From: Verrucomicrobiota bacterium
GTDB taxonomy: Bacteria; Verrucomicrobiota; Verrucomicrobiia; Verrucomicrobiales; Verrucomicrobiaceae
DNA length: 32,468 nucleotides
Reading direction: 5' to 3'
Assembly (NCBI GenBank): GCA_026397715.1
Contig: JAPLUN010000375.1
Coordinates: 1 to 32,468 of the forward strand
A program made the translations under genes and the position numbers. Positions 21,064 to 29,923 of the stretch are shown here, one piece after another. Each line of letters opens with the position of its first letter. The first letter of the stretch is position 1. The notes under the pieces are model-generated. The model was given only the letters and a program-made list of their open reading frames with translations. It searched no databases and was not told where the DNA came from.

Positions 21064-22526
21064 TACGATACCGGAGGCATTGCGCGTGTGGATTCTTTGC
21101 GTACAGCCACAATCACTTCAGAGGCCAGACCTTCGACCATCTGCGACCATAACTGCTCACGCCCGGCGATTTTTTCTGGTGACCAGCGTCCCGCAAGACT
21201 CGTGCCGTCCAGCAGCACGATGAGATCCGGCTCGGCATGCTTGGTGAGCAGGCGCTGGCGCACATCGGAGACCAGTCGACGCTGCACTTCGGCCTCGGGG
21301 GTGGTGGCCATGTTGAAAAGCATCACCAAATTTGCGCACACGGGCTGCCAGGCGGCGGCAAATTCGTCCTCTTCCCCGGCCGGGATGCGCAAATATTCGG
21401 CACGCGCCATGCCGCCGAAACGCTCCCTCACGCCACGGTCCCACACCTCGCGGTGATGGGCCGTGGGCTCGATGGCATGCACGAGCACCTGGATGCGCTC
21501 GCTGCCGCCCTCCACCGCACGGAGCAAGGCACGCAGGTAGCCGCCCCAATTCAAGGCACGTGCCGGTTGCGCGACAACCCGGGAGCAGCGTGCCGCCCCC
21601 AGCCCTGCCAGCAGGAGACGCGGCAGGACGATCAGCACCAGCAGCGTGCCTGCGTACAAATGAATCCACGTCAATGCCGGAGCCGGTGTCTCCACCTTGC
21701 CCAAAGTCCGATGCATGCCGTCGATCTGGTCTAGCGGCACGGGGGTTCGCAGCACCTTTGAGGCTGGTTTGAACAAGGTCTCAAAAAACGCTGCGGCCTC
21801 GGTCTTGCCCAGCAGCGTGCTTTCCCAGACCGCACGATATTCGTGCGACCAGCCACGGGCATACAGGGCTGCCGCGCCCCCCATGGCCAGCAGTGCCGCC
21901 GCCACATGCAGCCACATCCGCAGCCGCATCTGCAAGCGCCGCCAGGCCAGCGGCCAGGCCAGCTCTTCATACCGTGCACGAACGGTTTCAGCCACTCCGC
22001 TTTCGACCTCCTTGGTCGCTTTGCCCATGCGCGAGATGCCATGCGCGAGAAATTCCGCCACCCATCCACCCCGGCCAGCCACTGCGGAGGTCGGCATGAG
22101 TTCGCACAACAATCCGAGGACGATCACCACTGCATTCCAGGCCAGCAGGCCCACCAGCGGGAGTGCCAGCAGATTGAATTCGCCCGCCTGCCCCAGATCA
22201 GTAAACCAATAGCCAGTCACCAGCGCCAAGCCCCATCCAGCCAGCGCCCAGGACCAGCGCCCCTGCGGCACACGCAGCAGATCGAGCACATGGATCAGGT
22301 CACCACGCCAGCCCACGGCCTCGCGCTCCAGCCACTCGGCTCGTTTGTCCAGAAACGACTCTGAACGCTCCTCCAGCACATCTCCGGTGATCTCCTCGGA
22401 GGCCAGTCCGGCGCGCGTGTGGGCCGTGGCCTCACGCCGACGCTCCGCATTGACGAGAACGCCATCGGCATCGCCTTCTTCGAGTGCGCGCCATTTCAGC
22501 ACGCGCTGCCAGTCAGTCCAATCCAT
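21063..22526 (-). CDS. DUF2868 membrane protein, partner of the GTPase
   Basis: 487 residues. A charged cytoplasmic N-terminus (about 1-88, RREATAHTRAGLASEEITGDVLEERS) leads to two membrane helices (about 91-108 and 118-142). Helix 3 is at about 207-225 (WLHVAAALLAMGGAAALYARGW) and helix 4 at about 290-312. A C-terminal soluble domain follows, with IQVLVHAIEPTAHHREVWDRG, VMLFNMATTPEAEVQRRLV and DLIVLLDGTSLAGRW. The layout and the GTPase partner immediately downstream match DUF2868. No enzyme motif is recognised. The start ATG is immediately preceded by a TGA that ends a short in-frame extension of the upstream 1572-residue gene (see findings). Confidence 0.8.
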   Translation of the reverse strand: MDWTDWQRVLKWRALEEGDADGVLVNAERRREATAHTRAGLASEEITGDVLEERSESFLDKRAEWLEREAVGWRGDLIHVLDLLRVPQGRWSWALAGWGLALVTGYWFTDLGQAGEFNLLALPLVGLLAWNAVVIVLGLLCELMPTSAVAGRGGWVAEFLAHGISRMGKATKEVESGVAETVRARYEELAWPLAWRRLQMRLRMWLHVAAALLAMGGAAALYARGWSHEYRAVWESTLLGKTEAAAFFETLFKPASKVLRTPVPLDQIDGMHRTLGKVETPAPALTWIHLYAGTLLVLIVLPRLLLAGLGAARCSRVVAQPARALNWGGYLRALLRAVEGGSERIQVLVHAIEPTAHHREVWDRGVRERFGGMARAEYLRIPAGEEDEFAAAWQPVCANLVMLFNMATTPEAEVQRRLVSDVRQRLLTKHAEPDLIVLLDGTSLAGRWSPEKIAGREQLWSQMVEGLASEVIVAVRKESTRAMPPVS

Positions 22527-22619
22527 TCAGGGGGTTGTTTTTTGCACACTAAACGCAGCTTCCGCCGGATTCCAACCCATGATCTGCCGAAACTCATTTC
22601 CCGACACGGTGCGGTCCGT

Positions 22620-25600
22620 TCATTTTGGGTAACGTAAGCTGACTTCATCCAGCACTTGAATGAATTTCTCCCGCCGCTTTTTGGAAAGCCCCAGCATGGC
22701 GTCTGAATGCTCAATGGTGGGACGGAGCGCGGCCAGGGTGGCGGGTGTCTGGGTCGCATGGTAGATCCAGGAGACTTGCGGATCTGGCGGCGTATTGACA
22801 GAGGGCGGACCGGGATATTTCGAAGGTTTTCCAAGCAGCGCGATGGTTTTCTTCGCCAGGGCGGCCGCCGTGGTGGGACCCGTCTCAGCGCAGTTCATGA
22901 ACGCACCGCTGGAAAGCTCGATGAACTCATGCCCGGAAAGATTCATGTCCTCCCAGTGATCCAAAGCCATGACTTGCGAAGCGAAGTGTGCGAAGTAACG
23001 GCCCTGAACCTCGACGAGAGGCGCTAGCGCCACCCGCTCCTCGGGGGAAAGACGCCACGGCTTGCTCCAGCCGCCGAGGTCTCTGAAGAACACACCAATC
23101 TCCGGCCAATGCTCCGCAGGTATGAGTTTGAACTCCGCTTTGTGCGCGTTCATGAAGCGCAGAAGGGCCGCTTTTCGACCGGCTTCATCCTTCGCTTTTT
23201 CTGCAGCAGCCCAGGCGAGAATCAAGCCCGTGCCAAAGGTCTCAGGCTGGATTGCTTTCACCAGTTCAAGAACAGGCTTCGACACTTTGTGGTCTGCATT
23301 GAGAGCATCCGCCGTCGAGTCCAGCAAAGAGTCGCTTGGATCGGCCCCCGTCGCCCAAGTGCGGAATTCCTGTGCCGGGGCCAGCAGGTAAAAGCCTTCC
23401 AGCAGCGCAATGAGATGCTGCGGCTCGTGCTTGTCCATTTCCCAAAAAAGCGTGTTCCCGAAATTGCGCACCACGAGTCCGTCCTCCACCGCCATTTCCA
23501 GCGCTGCCCGGCAGGTGCGTGGCTGGGTCAGGAGCTTCTGCAACCATGAGACATACGAAAGGGTGCCCGGAGGCGGAGGCGAATTCCGCTGCCAACGTTC
23601 CGGCACGGACACATAGCGGTCAGGTTCGCGCGCGCTGGCGATGAAAGCCCTGCGACGAACTGGATCGCGATCCACCAGCTGGTCACGCAATCCACGCACA
23701 AAGCTGCGGGCCTGCGGCAGGGTCATGTGATCGGCCAGCCCAATGTAGGTGGCCAGCGCATCCAGCGAACTGCCCGAGGCCTCCGGCCTTGCCATTTCAG
23801 CGAGGAACAAATTCTCAAGCGGCACCTCCAGTTTCCGTAAGCGGTGAACCAGCGTGATGAAGTCCAATGTCCCTCCGGCAAAAAAGCGATCCGTGAAGGC
23901 ATGACCGGTGAAAAGATAGCGTGCCTGCTCATTTTGCACGAAGCGCCCTGCTGCCTCGATAAACTGCCCCGGGGCGCAGAAGAACAAAGCGGTTCCCTGA
24001 CGCAAAGCATCCTCGTCGATTTTCCCTGCGTTGCGCAACAGCGGCAGGATCGTGCTCTCCACCTCCTGCGGCGCCTCACGCTGCCAGGCATCCCAGACCA
24101 GAATGAGTTCAACGCCAGGCTGTGTGACAATGCCTTTGGCAGGCAGGGCTTCACTGCGCGGCTCGATGTAAGAGAAGGAACGCTTTGGCTCACGTGCCCA
24201 GGCGGCTTTTGCCTTGAGCAAATCCTTTGCGAGAGGAGTGACCTCAGCAAGCGGACGCTTCCTGCGCAGAACGTCTTCGGCGATGCTGCCAAAGGCAATG
24301 TCCGCAAGCTCCTGAAATGCCAAGGCCGCACGACAAAGCTCGGCAACTGGCTCGCGTGAGTGCAGCATCAGACTTTGCAAAGGCATGGTGGATGATGCCG
24401 GCAGCTCAAGGTGAGATGCCGTTAGGTGCTGGAGCCAGCGGGTTAGCAAGTTGATGACGCCAGACTTTTCAGACCCTATGGCGCGTAGTGTTTCCAAGAG
24501 CGGGCCGATGTTCTCCGCTTTCATGTCTTTCAAAAAGGTGAGTGCATCCTCGCCCCGTTCTGACAACGCCAGGATCACCAAGCGGGAGCGGGCTTCGTCG
24601 AGTCCGGCACTCAATCGCAAAGCGGCCTCATAATGCTGGCGCGCGGTCTCAGGCTGGAGCAGCAGTTCAAAATCCTGGCCGGCACGCAGAAGCTCGCGCG
24701 CAGTAGCTTTGTCATGCGGTTTTGCAGCGGCGAGCACGGCCTCCCAAATGCCATCTTTCTTCCATCGATCCATGAGCCGGTTGTCCAGACTCTGCCAGCC
24801 GCTGTCTGGACGGAGCTGATGTAGCTGGCGCAGGGCCTCACGAGCCCTGACATCAGCGCGCATCTGTTTCTTGTCCTCACGCTCATCATAATCCATTCGC
24901 GGCCGGGAGCTTTGCAGGCAGGCCAGTGTACTGGCGGGCACAGGACCATGAATGCGGTTAAGACCATCGTTGGGGTGCGGCACCAGCCGGATTTTTTTGA
25001 CCAGCGCAGCCTCCTTGTTGAAGCCCAGCGTCCAAAATGCAGCTGCAAACTCATTGCCTTCGTACTCATTGGCCAGCGTGCCGGCGCAAAAGCGCTTCGC
25101 AGCTTCATGCGCGGCCGCTAGGAGTGTAGGCGGACGCTCGCGCAGTGCCAGCACCGCCTGCAGCAGGGCGGCATCCAGATGCGCGCGCGCGATTCCTTCC
25201 AGGGGAAATGCAGCCGCTTTTGCCAGGCGCTCTGCGGACAGCAGGATGGCCTTTTGTTTGGCCGCCTCATCCGGGAACTGCGTATCGGCCTCCCAGGCCA
25301 GCCAGGCACCCAGCCACCAGTCTGCAAGTGTTGCATCAGGCTTTGCCAGCCTCCGGTCGATCTCAGCCCTGGCCTCCGCAGGCTCACCATGTCGCCATTG
25401 AGCGACCAGCTTCAACTGTGGATCACGCAACAGGCCGATCCACGGCCCCTTGGTATGATAAGAACTGCTTGCACGTGTCTTTGCATCGTAAAACACGCCA
25501 AAAGTTTCAGCCACTCCCTGTGGCCAGCACAGCAGCACATTGGGGAAGCGCACCCCATCCTTCCCGAGCAATGACGCACCCTGGCCGCTGCTCCCAAAGG

Positions 25601-27338
25601 GGTTGCGCTGAATGATGCGAACCGCCGGTTCCTGATGCCGAATCTCTTCCTCCAAGGCCTGGGCGTAATCCTCCCACCGCTGACTTGCCTCCAAACTCAC
25701 CAGCCATCCCAATACAACTGCATAGCGACTTTGCACGCGCGATGTGTGGTCAGGCGGCAGTTTCCAGTCGTCCGGCAGTTCCCTGGCCGCACGCGCCTGA
25801 ACCGTCAGTGTGGCATCCTGCCATGCTGCCGCATTTTTCCACTCCTTCGTCTCTAAAACCAGGTGATAAATCGTGCTTAGCACGAAGGGAGTCAGATTCT
25901 TGCTGATGCTTTGAAACAACGTGAGTGCCAGCTCCTGATAGCGCTCTTTTTCAGGGACGGAAGATTTGGCAAGCTCCCGCGCCGCACTGAAGGCCAGCAC
26001 GGGATACCTTTCCGAGAACATCTCCACGCAATGCTGCATGATTTGTATCTCCGCGCTGGAAAGATTGCCGTGCCACATTCCCAGCCACCATGCGTAAAGC
26101 CCTTCATTGTTCGGATTTATCTTCAACACATCCGCCATTTCAACAGGCCTGCCATCGCTAGGTGGAACATTGAGCATCAGGTGGGACAAGCCAGATGCAG
26201 CAGCTTCACGCTTGATGTCCTCTGCCAAACTCTTGCCGCCTGCAGCATTGAGCGCCCACAGATGCTCAAGTGCAAAAATGCGCGCCTCATCCAACGCGGC
26301 AGGCAGATGAACCATACGTGCCGGCCCCTGATCCCAATGACTCCATGAAGGCGGAGCACGATGCGCATACGCGAGCGGTTTCCATGCCTCCTGCAACAGA
26401 AAATCCCGCGTGCCGGGAGGCTGGTCGCTGAAATCCCGGAGGCGGATTTCGGTCAGGCTTCGGTCCCATGACCGTACGACGGGTTCCACAACAAGGGCCT
26501 CGCGAGTGCCGAGCAAATGCAGCAAAGCCTTCACGGCTTCATCGTCCCGGCCAGACTCCTCCAAGGCCACCGCCTGAAGGCAGAGCAGGCCGAGATGCCG
26601 TGGGAACTTCGACAAGGCATCGGTGAGCAATGTCGTCAGAGGTTCCCACTCATGCTGCGCGCAGGCCACTCGCGCCAGTTCTTGCAGATCACCTGCAGTG
26701 ACTCGTGCATCTTTAACGGCCTCCGCCGCCAGTTTCCATGCACGCAGGTCATCACCCACGATCAGATGCAGATTGGCAAGGCGGCACATGGCCTGCGGCG
26801 TCGGGTGCTTCTTGAACCAGTTCTCCGCCGTGCTTAGCGCATCATCCCAAAAGCCCGCCTCCTCCTGTCGGTCAAGGACCGCACGCAAGAGACCCTCATT
26901 TTCCAAGGCCAAGGTGCCCGCTTTTGTGAGGTTGCCACTCTGAGTGGGATACGAATGAGAGGCACCTTCAATCTCCGCCTGTTCCAACCACGCCAATGCC
27001 GAATTGGGCTGCGCGTCACGCCTTTCGGCAAAAATCTTCTCCAGTTCCGGCAACTTTCCTGCAGCAAACGCCGCCCATTTCATGGGGCGTAACAGTGCGA
27101 GCTTCGCATGAGAATCGGTCATTCCATCATGCAGTTTCAGCAGCGCCTGCTGCGCAGCGGCGGCCTGTCCGTCCGCAATGCAAGATTCCGTGAGAAGGGA
27201 GAGGACTTCTTCCTTCGTCTCCCGGCGGTCGACCGCATCCTGCATCGCTTTCACCCAGCCCTCCACAGGCCTGAGCCCCTGTGCGACCAGACTGCCTGCC
27301 AAAAAGCACAACGTAACAAATGCACTTAGGACTTTCAT
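22620..27338 (-). CDS. Very large secreted alpha-helical repeat (TPR-like) protein
   Basis: 1572 residues. The N-terminal signal peptide (MKVLSAFVTLCFLAGSLVAQG) indicates export. The rest is almost wholly helical, with irregular tetratricopeptide-like pairs, most obvious in the first 300 residues (SALAWLEQAEIEGA, NEGLLRAVLDRQEEAGFWDDAL, MCRLANLHLIVGDDLRAWKLAAEAV, LGLLCLQAVALEESGRDDEAVKALL) and again around 930-1000. No catalytic motif or membrane anchor was found. It is likely a periplasmic or surface scaffold. A strong promoter-like sequence sits so close to the ATG that the mRNA may be leaderless. The upstream ABC ATPase gene ends 62 bases away, and it is probably transcribed on its own. 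The boundaries of individual repeats were not determined. Confidence 0.75.
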   Translation of the reverse strand: MKVLSAFVTLCFLAGSLVAQGLRPVEGWVKAMQDAVDRRETKEEVLSLLTESCIADGQAAAAQQALLKLHDGMTDSHAKLALLRPMKWAAFAAGKLPELEKIFAERRDAQPNSALAWLEQAEIEGASHSYPTQSGNLTKAGTLALENEGLLRAVLDRQEEAGFWDDALSTAENWFKKHPTPQAMCRLANLHLIVGDDLRAWKLAAEAVKDARVTAGDLQELARVACAQHEWEPLTTLLTDALSKFPRHLGLLCLQAVALEESGRDDEAVKALLHLLGTREALVVEPVVRSWDRSLTEIRLRDFSDQPPGTRDFLLQEAWKPLAYAHRAPPSWSHWDQGPARMVHLPAALDEARIFALEHLWALNAAGGKSLAEDIKREAAASGLSHLMLNVPPSDGRPVEMADVLKINPNNEGLYAWWLGMWHGNLSSAEIQIMQHCVEMFSERYPVLAFSAARELAKSSVPEKERYQELALTLFQSISKNLTPFVLSTIYHLVLETKEWKNAAAWQDATLTVQARAARELPDDWKLPPDHTSRVQSRYAVVLGWLVSLEASQRWEDYAQALEEEIRHQEPAVRIIQRNPFGSSGQGASLLGKDGVRFPNVLLCWPQGVAETFGVFYDAKTRASSSYHTKGPWIGLLRDPQLKLVAQWRHGEPAEARAEIDRRLAKPDATLADWWLGAWLAWEADTQFPDEAAKQKAILLSAERLAKAAAFPLEGIARAHLDAALLQAVLALRERPPTLLAAAHEAAKRFCAGTLANEYEGNEFAAAFWTLGFNKEAALVKKIRLVPHPNDGLNRIHGPVPASTLACLQSSRPRMDYDEREDKKQMRADVRAREALRQLHQLRPDSGWQSLDNRLMDRWKKDGIWEAVLAAAKPHDKATARELLRAGQDFELLLQPETARQHYEAALRLSAGLDEARSRLVILALSERGEDALTFLKDMKAENIGPLLETLRAIGSEKSGVINLLTRWLQHLTASHLELPASSTMPLQSLMLHSREPVAELCRAALAFQELADIAFGSIAEDVLRRKRPLAEVTPLAKDLLKAKAAWAREPKRSFSYIEPRSEALPAKGIVTQPGVELILVWDAWQREAPQEVESTILPLLRNAGKIDEDALRQGTALFFCAPGQFIEAAGRFVQNEQARYLFTGHAFTDRFFAGGTLDFITLVHRLRKLEVPLENLFLAEMARPEASGSSLDALATYIGLADHMTLPQARSFVRGLRDQLVDRDPVRRRAFIASAREPDRYVSVPERWQRNSPPPPGTLSYVSWLQKLLTQPRTCRAALEMAVEDGLVVRNFGNTLFWEMDKHEPQHLIALLEGFYLLAPAQEFRTWATGADPSDSLLDSTADALNADHKVSKPVLELVKAIQPETFGTGLILAWAAAEKAKDEAGRKAALLRFMNAHKAEFKLIPAEHWPEIGVFFRDLGGWSKPWRLSPEERVALAPLVEVQGRYFAHFASQVMALDHWEDMNLSGHEFIELSSGAFMNCAETGPTTAAALAKKTIALLGKPSKYPGPPSVNTPPDPQVSWIYHATQTPATLAALRPTIEHSDAMLGLSKKRREKFIQVLDEVSLRYPK

Positions 27339-27345
27339 AAAAGAA

Positions 27346-27375
27346 TTTATATTCTTAACCAGCCTTGCCGGTCAA
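27346..27375 (-). promoter_or_regulatory. Candidate sigma-70 promoter of the 1572-residue protein gene
   Basis: On the minus strand TTGACC (27375-27370) and TATAAA (27351-27346) are separated by 18 bases; each hexamer matches five of six consensus positions. Seven bases past the -10 is 27339, next to the ATG at 27338. The -10 lies within a short inverted repeat, AAGAAT-TTAT-ATTCTT on the plus strand (27341-27356). Confidence 0.5.
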
Positions 27376-27400
27376 GCCTCGTGCGGAAAAGCAGAGCAAT

Positions 27401-28042
27401 TCAGGCCACCTCAAGCCGCCCAGCCACCATTCGCAGATGCAGGGTTCCCAGCGCAGCGGCCTCGCTGCTGGAATGGGTGACGTGCAAAACAGTCAGTGAA
27501 TGCTCCTGCTGCACGCGCTGCAGCAGCGCCACAGCCTCTGAACGCATGCTTTCATCGAGCGCGGAGAGCGGTTCGTCGAGGAGCAGGAGTTTGGGTTGTG
27601 CCGCGAGAGCACGAGCGAGGGCAACGCGCTGCTTTTCGCCGCCGGAAAGCATGTCAGGCAATCGATCCAGCAGGTGCGTAATGCCAAACTGCTCCGCCAG
27701 GCGGTTCACGCGTTGCTTGAGTTCCTCCGGGGCCATGCCGCGCAGTTTCGGGGCGAAGCCGATCTGCTCGCGCACGCGCAGGCCCGGGAACAGCGCCAGA
27801 TCCTGCGGCACGTAGCCGATGCCGCGCTCGCGGGGTTCCAGATCGGTCACGTCCACGCCATCCAGCAGCACGCGGCCGGAGGTCGGCTGGCGCAGGCCAC
27901 AGAGGATTTCCAGCAGGGTTGTTTTGCCGCAGCCGGTCGATCCCATGAGCACGGCGTAGGTGTTGGCCGGGATGGCCACTGTCACGCCCTCCAAGATCGT
28001 GCGGCCAGAGACCTTCCAAGTGAGTTGTTCGAGCTGGATCAT
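27401..28042 (-). CDS. ABC transporter ATPase, molybdate/sulfate-type (short)
   Basis: 213 residues from ATG 28042, which overlaps the permease stop by four bases (ATGA); the frame is open further upstream but that part is a shadow. Walker A is GSTGCGKTT (34-42), the Q-loop is Q80 (YVPQDLALFPGLRV), the signature is LSGGEKQ (132-138), Walker B is LLLLDE (152-157) and the H-loop is H190. All are intact. The YVPQ..ALFP and DVTDLEPRERGIGY segments are typical of the molybdate/sulfate/polyamine group (ModC/CysA/PotA). The C-terminal TOBE/MOP regulatory domain of ModC and CysA is absent, so the protein is a minimal nucleotide-binding subunit. Substrate cannot be fixed: molybdate, tungstate or sulfate are possible. 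Confidence 0.85.
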   Translation of the reverse strand: MIQLEQLTWKVSGRTILEGVTVAIPANTYAVLMGSTGCGKTTLLEILCGLRQPTSGRVLLDGVDVTDLEPRERGIGYVPQDLALFPGLRVREQIGFAPKLRGMAPEELKQRVNRLAEQFGITHLLDRLPDMLSGGEKQRVALARALAAQPKLLLLDEPLSALDESMRSEAVALLQRVQQEHSLTVLHVTHSSSEAAALGTLHLRMVAGRLEVA

Positions 28043-28821
28043 ACTTTTTCCCCCGTGGCACGCACCGCCACCAGCACCAGAACGGCCAGCAGCACCATGA
28101 ACAAGCTGACTGCCACGGCGGCTTCGAGATTTCCCACGCTGAGCTCCAGCCAGACCGTCGTCGGCAGCACCTCCGTCTTCATGCGCGTGGCACCGGCAAA
28201 GACGAGGATCGGCCCGAATTCCCCCAGACTGCGCGCCCAGGCGATGCAAAACGCCGCCACCATGCCACGCCGTGCCGCTGGCAACGCCACATGCCACAGG
28301 GCCTGAAACCGCGTGCAGCCCAGGGTGAGCGCCACGTCTTCAGGACGCGCCGAGAGGTGCTGGAAGGTGCCGCGCATGGTGCGGATCGCAAAGGCGGCGG
28401 CCACCACGAATTGCGCCAGCACCACGCCACTGACTTGATAGGTGAGAGGAATCGCCATCTCGATCACCTTGCCAATCTTGGTTTGAAAAAAGATCAGCAG
28501 GCACAGCCCGACCACCAAGGGAGGCAGGATGATGGGAATATCGAGCGCCGCATCCAGCCAGGATTTGCCGCGAAATTCGAGGCGGGTCATCAAATACCCC
28601 ACGGGCACCGCCAGCAGCAGCGCGAAACTTGCCGCGAGCGAGCAGGTCACAAGACTCAAAAAAGTCGCATGCCGGATCTCAGGGGAGCGCAGCACCTGCA
28701 GCCACGAATCCGGCGTGCTATAGGTCGCCGTGGCTCCGAGCAGCAGCGCCCAGAAAAGGAGATAGCCCGCCGTGATCAACGCCAGAACCAGCCAGCAAAG
28801 ATTGGAACGGTTCAGGCGCAT
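28039..28821 (-). CDS. ABC transporter permease, molybdate/tungstate/sulfate-type
   Basis: 260 residues with about six membrane helices and the BPD_transp_1 cytoplasmic EAA loop: LGCTRFQALWHVALPAARRGMVAAF, followed by ARSLGEFGPILVFAG. The sequence ALPTYQ-like QVSGVVLAQFVVAAAFAIRTMRGTF and TEVLPTTVWLELSVGNLEAAVAVSL are like ModB/TupB/CysT permeases. The start is six bases after the obg stop. No periplasmic substrate-binding protein (ModA/TupA-like) is adjacent, so the third component must be elsewhere. The coupling to obg is unusual. The exact oxyanion is unresolved. Confidence 0.82.
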   Translation of the reverse strand: MRLNRSNLCWLVLALITAGYLLFWALLLGATATYSTPDSWLQVLRSPEIRHATFLSLVTCSLAASFALLLAVPVGYLMTRLEFRGKSWLDAALDIPIILPPLVVGLCLLIFFQTKIGKVIEMAIPLTYQVSGVVLAQFVVAAAFAIRTMRGTFQHLSARPEDVALTLGCTRFQALWHVALPAARRGMVAAFCIAWARSLGEFGPILVFAGATRMKTEVLPTTVWLELSVGNLEAAVAVSLFMVLLAVLVLVAVRATGEKV

Positions 28822-28827
28822 GACAGG

Positions 28828-29865
28828 TCACCAGTCCACGTCCTGCCCGATCTTGTCGTCGAGCCACTTGCGCAGCTTGTCGAGGCCTTCGCCGGTTTCA
28901 GCGGAGACGGGATGGACTTTGATGCGTTTGAAGCGCTCTTTGAAGTGGACGAGGTTTTCGGCGCTCTCGGGCAGATCGATCTTGTTGGCGATGATGCACC
29001 AAGGGCGTTTGGCCAGTTCTTCCGAATAGAGGGAGACTTCTTTGCGGACGATTTCGAGGTCAGAGACGGGATCGCGACCTTCGGTGCCAGCGGTATCAAC
29101 GACAAAGAGCAGCACACGGCAGCGCATGATGTGGCGCAGGAAATCATGGCCGAGGCCGATGTTTTCGTGGGCACCTTCAATGAGCCCGGGAATGTCCGCC
29201 AGGGTGCCTCGGCGATTGGGGCCGAACTCAATGACGCCAACCATCGGCTGCAGCGTGGTGAAGGGGTAGTTGGCGATCTTCGGCTTGGCGGCGCTCAGCT
29301 TGGAAAGCAACGTGGATTTGCCCGCGTTCGGGGCACCCACGAATCCGGCATCCGCGATGCTGCGGAGCTCGAAGTGGAAGTCACCCTCCTCACCGGGGGT
29401 GCCGGGGGTGAATTCACGCGGAGCCTGGTGCGTGGAGGTCTTGAAATGCACGTTCCCCTTCCCGCCTTTGCCGCCTTTGCAGAGCACGTAGGTGGAATTG
29501 GTCTCGGTCAAGTCAGCCACGGGCTCGTAGCGGGTAACTAGTTCGTTGGTTTCGTTGTCGTATTCCTGGGTGACGCGGCTAATGAGGGTGCCCGGCGGCA
29601 CTTTATACACCACATCCTTGCCACTGCGGCCGGAGCACTGGGTGGCACCGCCCTTGGCACCGTCCTCGGCGATGAGTTTGCTGTTGAAAACGTAATTGCG
29701 CAGGCTGTCCGTGCTGGGATCCACCAGCAGGATGAGGCTGCCCCCGTTCCCGCCGTCGCCGCCGTCGGGGCCGCCTTTGGGACGGAATTTTCCGCGATGA
29801 AAATGGGCGCTGCCATCGCCGCCTTTGCCGGCGCGCGCATGAACTTTGATTTGATCGACAAACAT
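28828..29865 (-). CDS. obg: GTPase Obg/CgtA
   Basis: 345 residues. The Gly-rich Obg fold occupies residues 1-165 (AGKGGDGSAHFHRGKFRPKG, DGGDGGNGGS, GKGGKGNVHF), followed by the GTPase domain: G1 GAPNAGKS (177-184), FTT switch I (about 202-204), G3 DIPG (224-227), G4 NKID (294-297), and SAE (321-323). It is an essential GTPase for late 50S ribosome assembly and stress signalling in bacteria. The species-variable C-terminal OCT domain is missing, so this is the short form. No rplU-rpmA is found directly upstream, unlike in many genomes; the upstream gene encodes a glycoamylase-like protein 58 bases away. Confidence 0.97.
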   Translation of the reverse strand: MFVDQIKVHARAGKGGDGSAHFHRGKFRPKGGPDGGDGGNGGSLILLVDPSTDSLRNYVFNSKLIAEDGAKGGATQCSGRSGKDVVYKVPPGTLISRVTQEYDNETNELVTRYEPVADLTETNSTYVLCKGGKGGKGNVHFKTSTHQAPREFTPGTPGEEGDFHFELRSIADAGFVGAPNAGKSTLLSKLSAAKPKIANYPFTTLQPMVGVIEFGPNRRGTLADIPGLIEGAHENIGLGHDFLRHIMRCRVLLFVVDTAGTEGRDPVSDLEIVRKEVSLYSEELAKRPWCIIANKIDLPESAENLVHFKERFKRIKVHPVSAETGEGLDKLRKWLDDKIGQDVDW

Positions 29866-29923
29866 GTGACGGTCCAGTTAACCGGGGAAGGGCACGGGAG
29901 CAAGGGTTAGCTTCATGTCCCTG

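Noticed and set aside
22496..22600. Small frame beginning MSFGRSWVGIRRKL upstream of and overlapping the DUF2868 start
   Set aside because: It overlaps the DUF2868 gene in another frame, is highly basic and has no support beyond an ATG.
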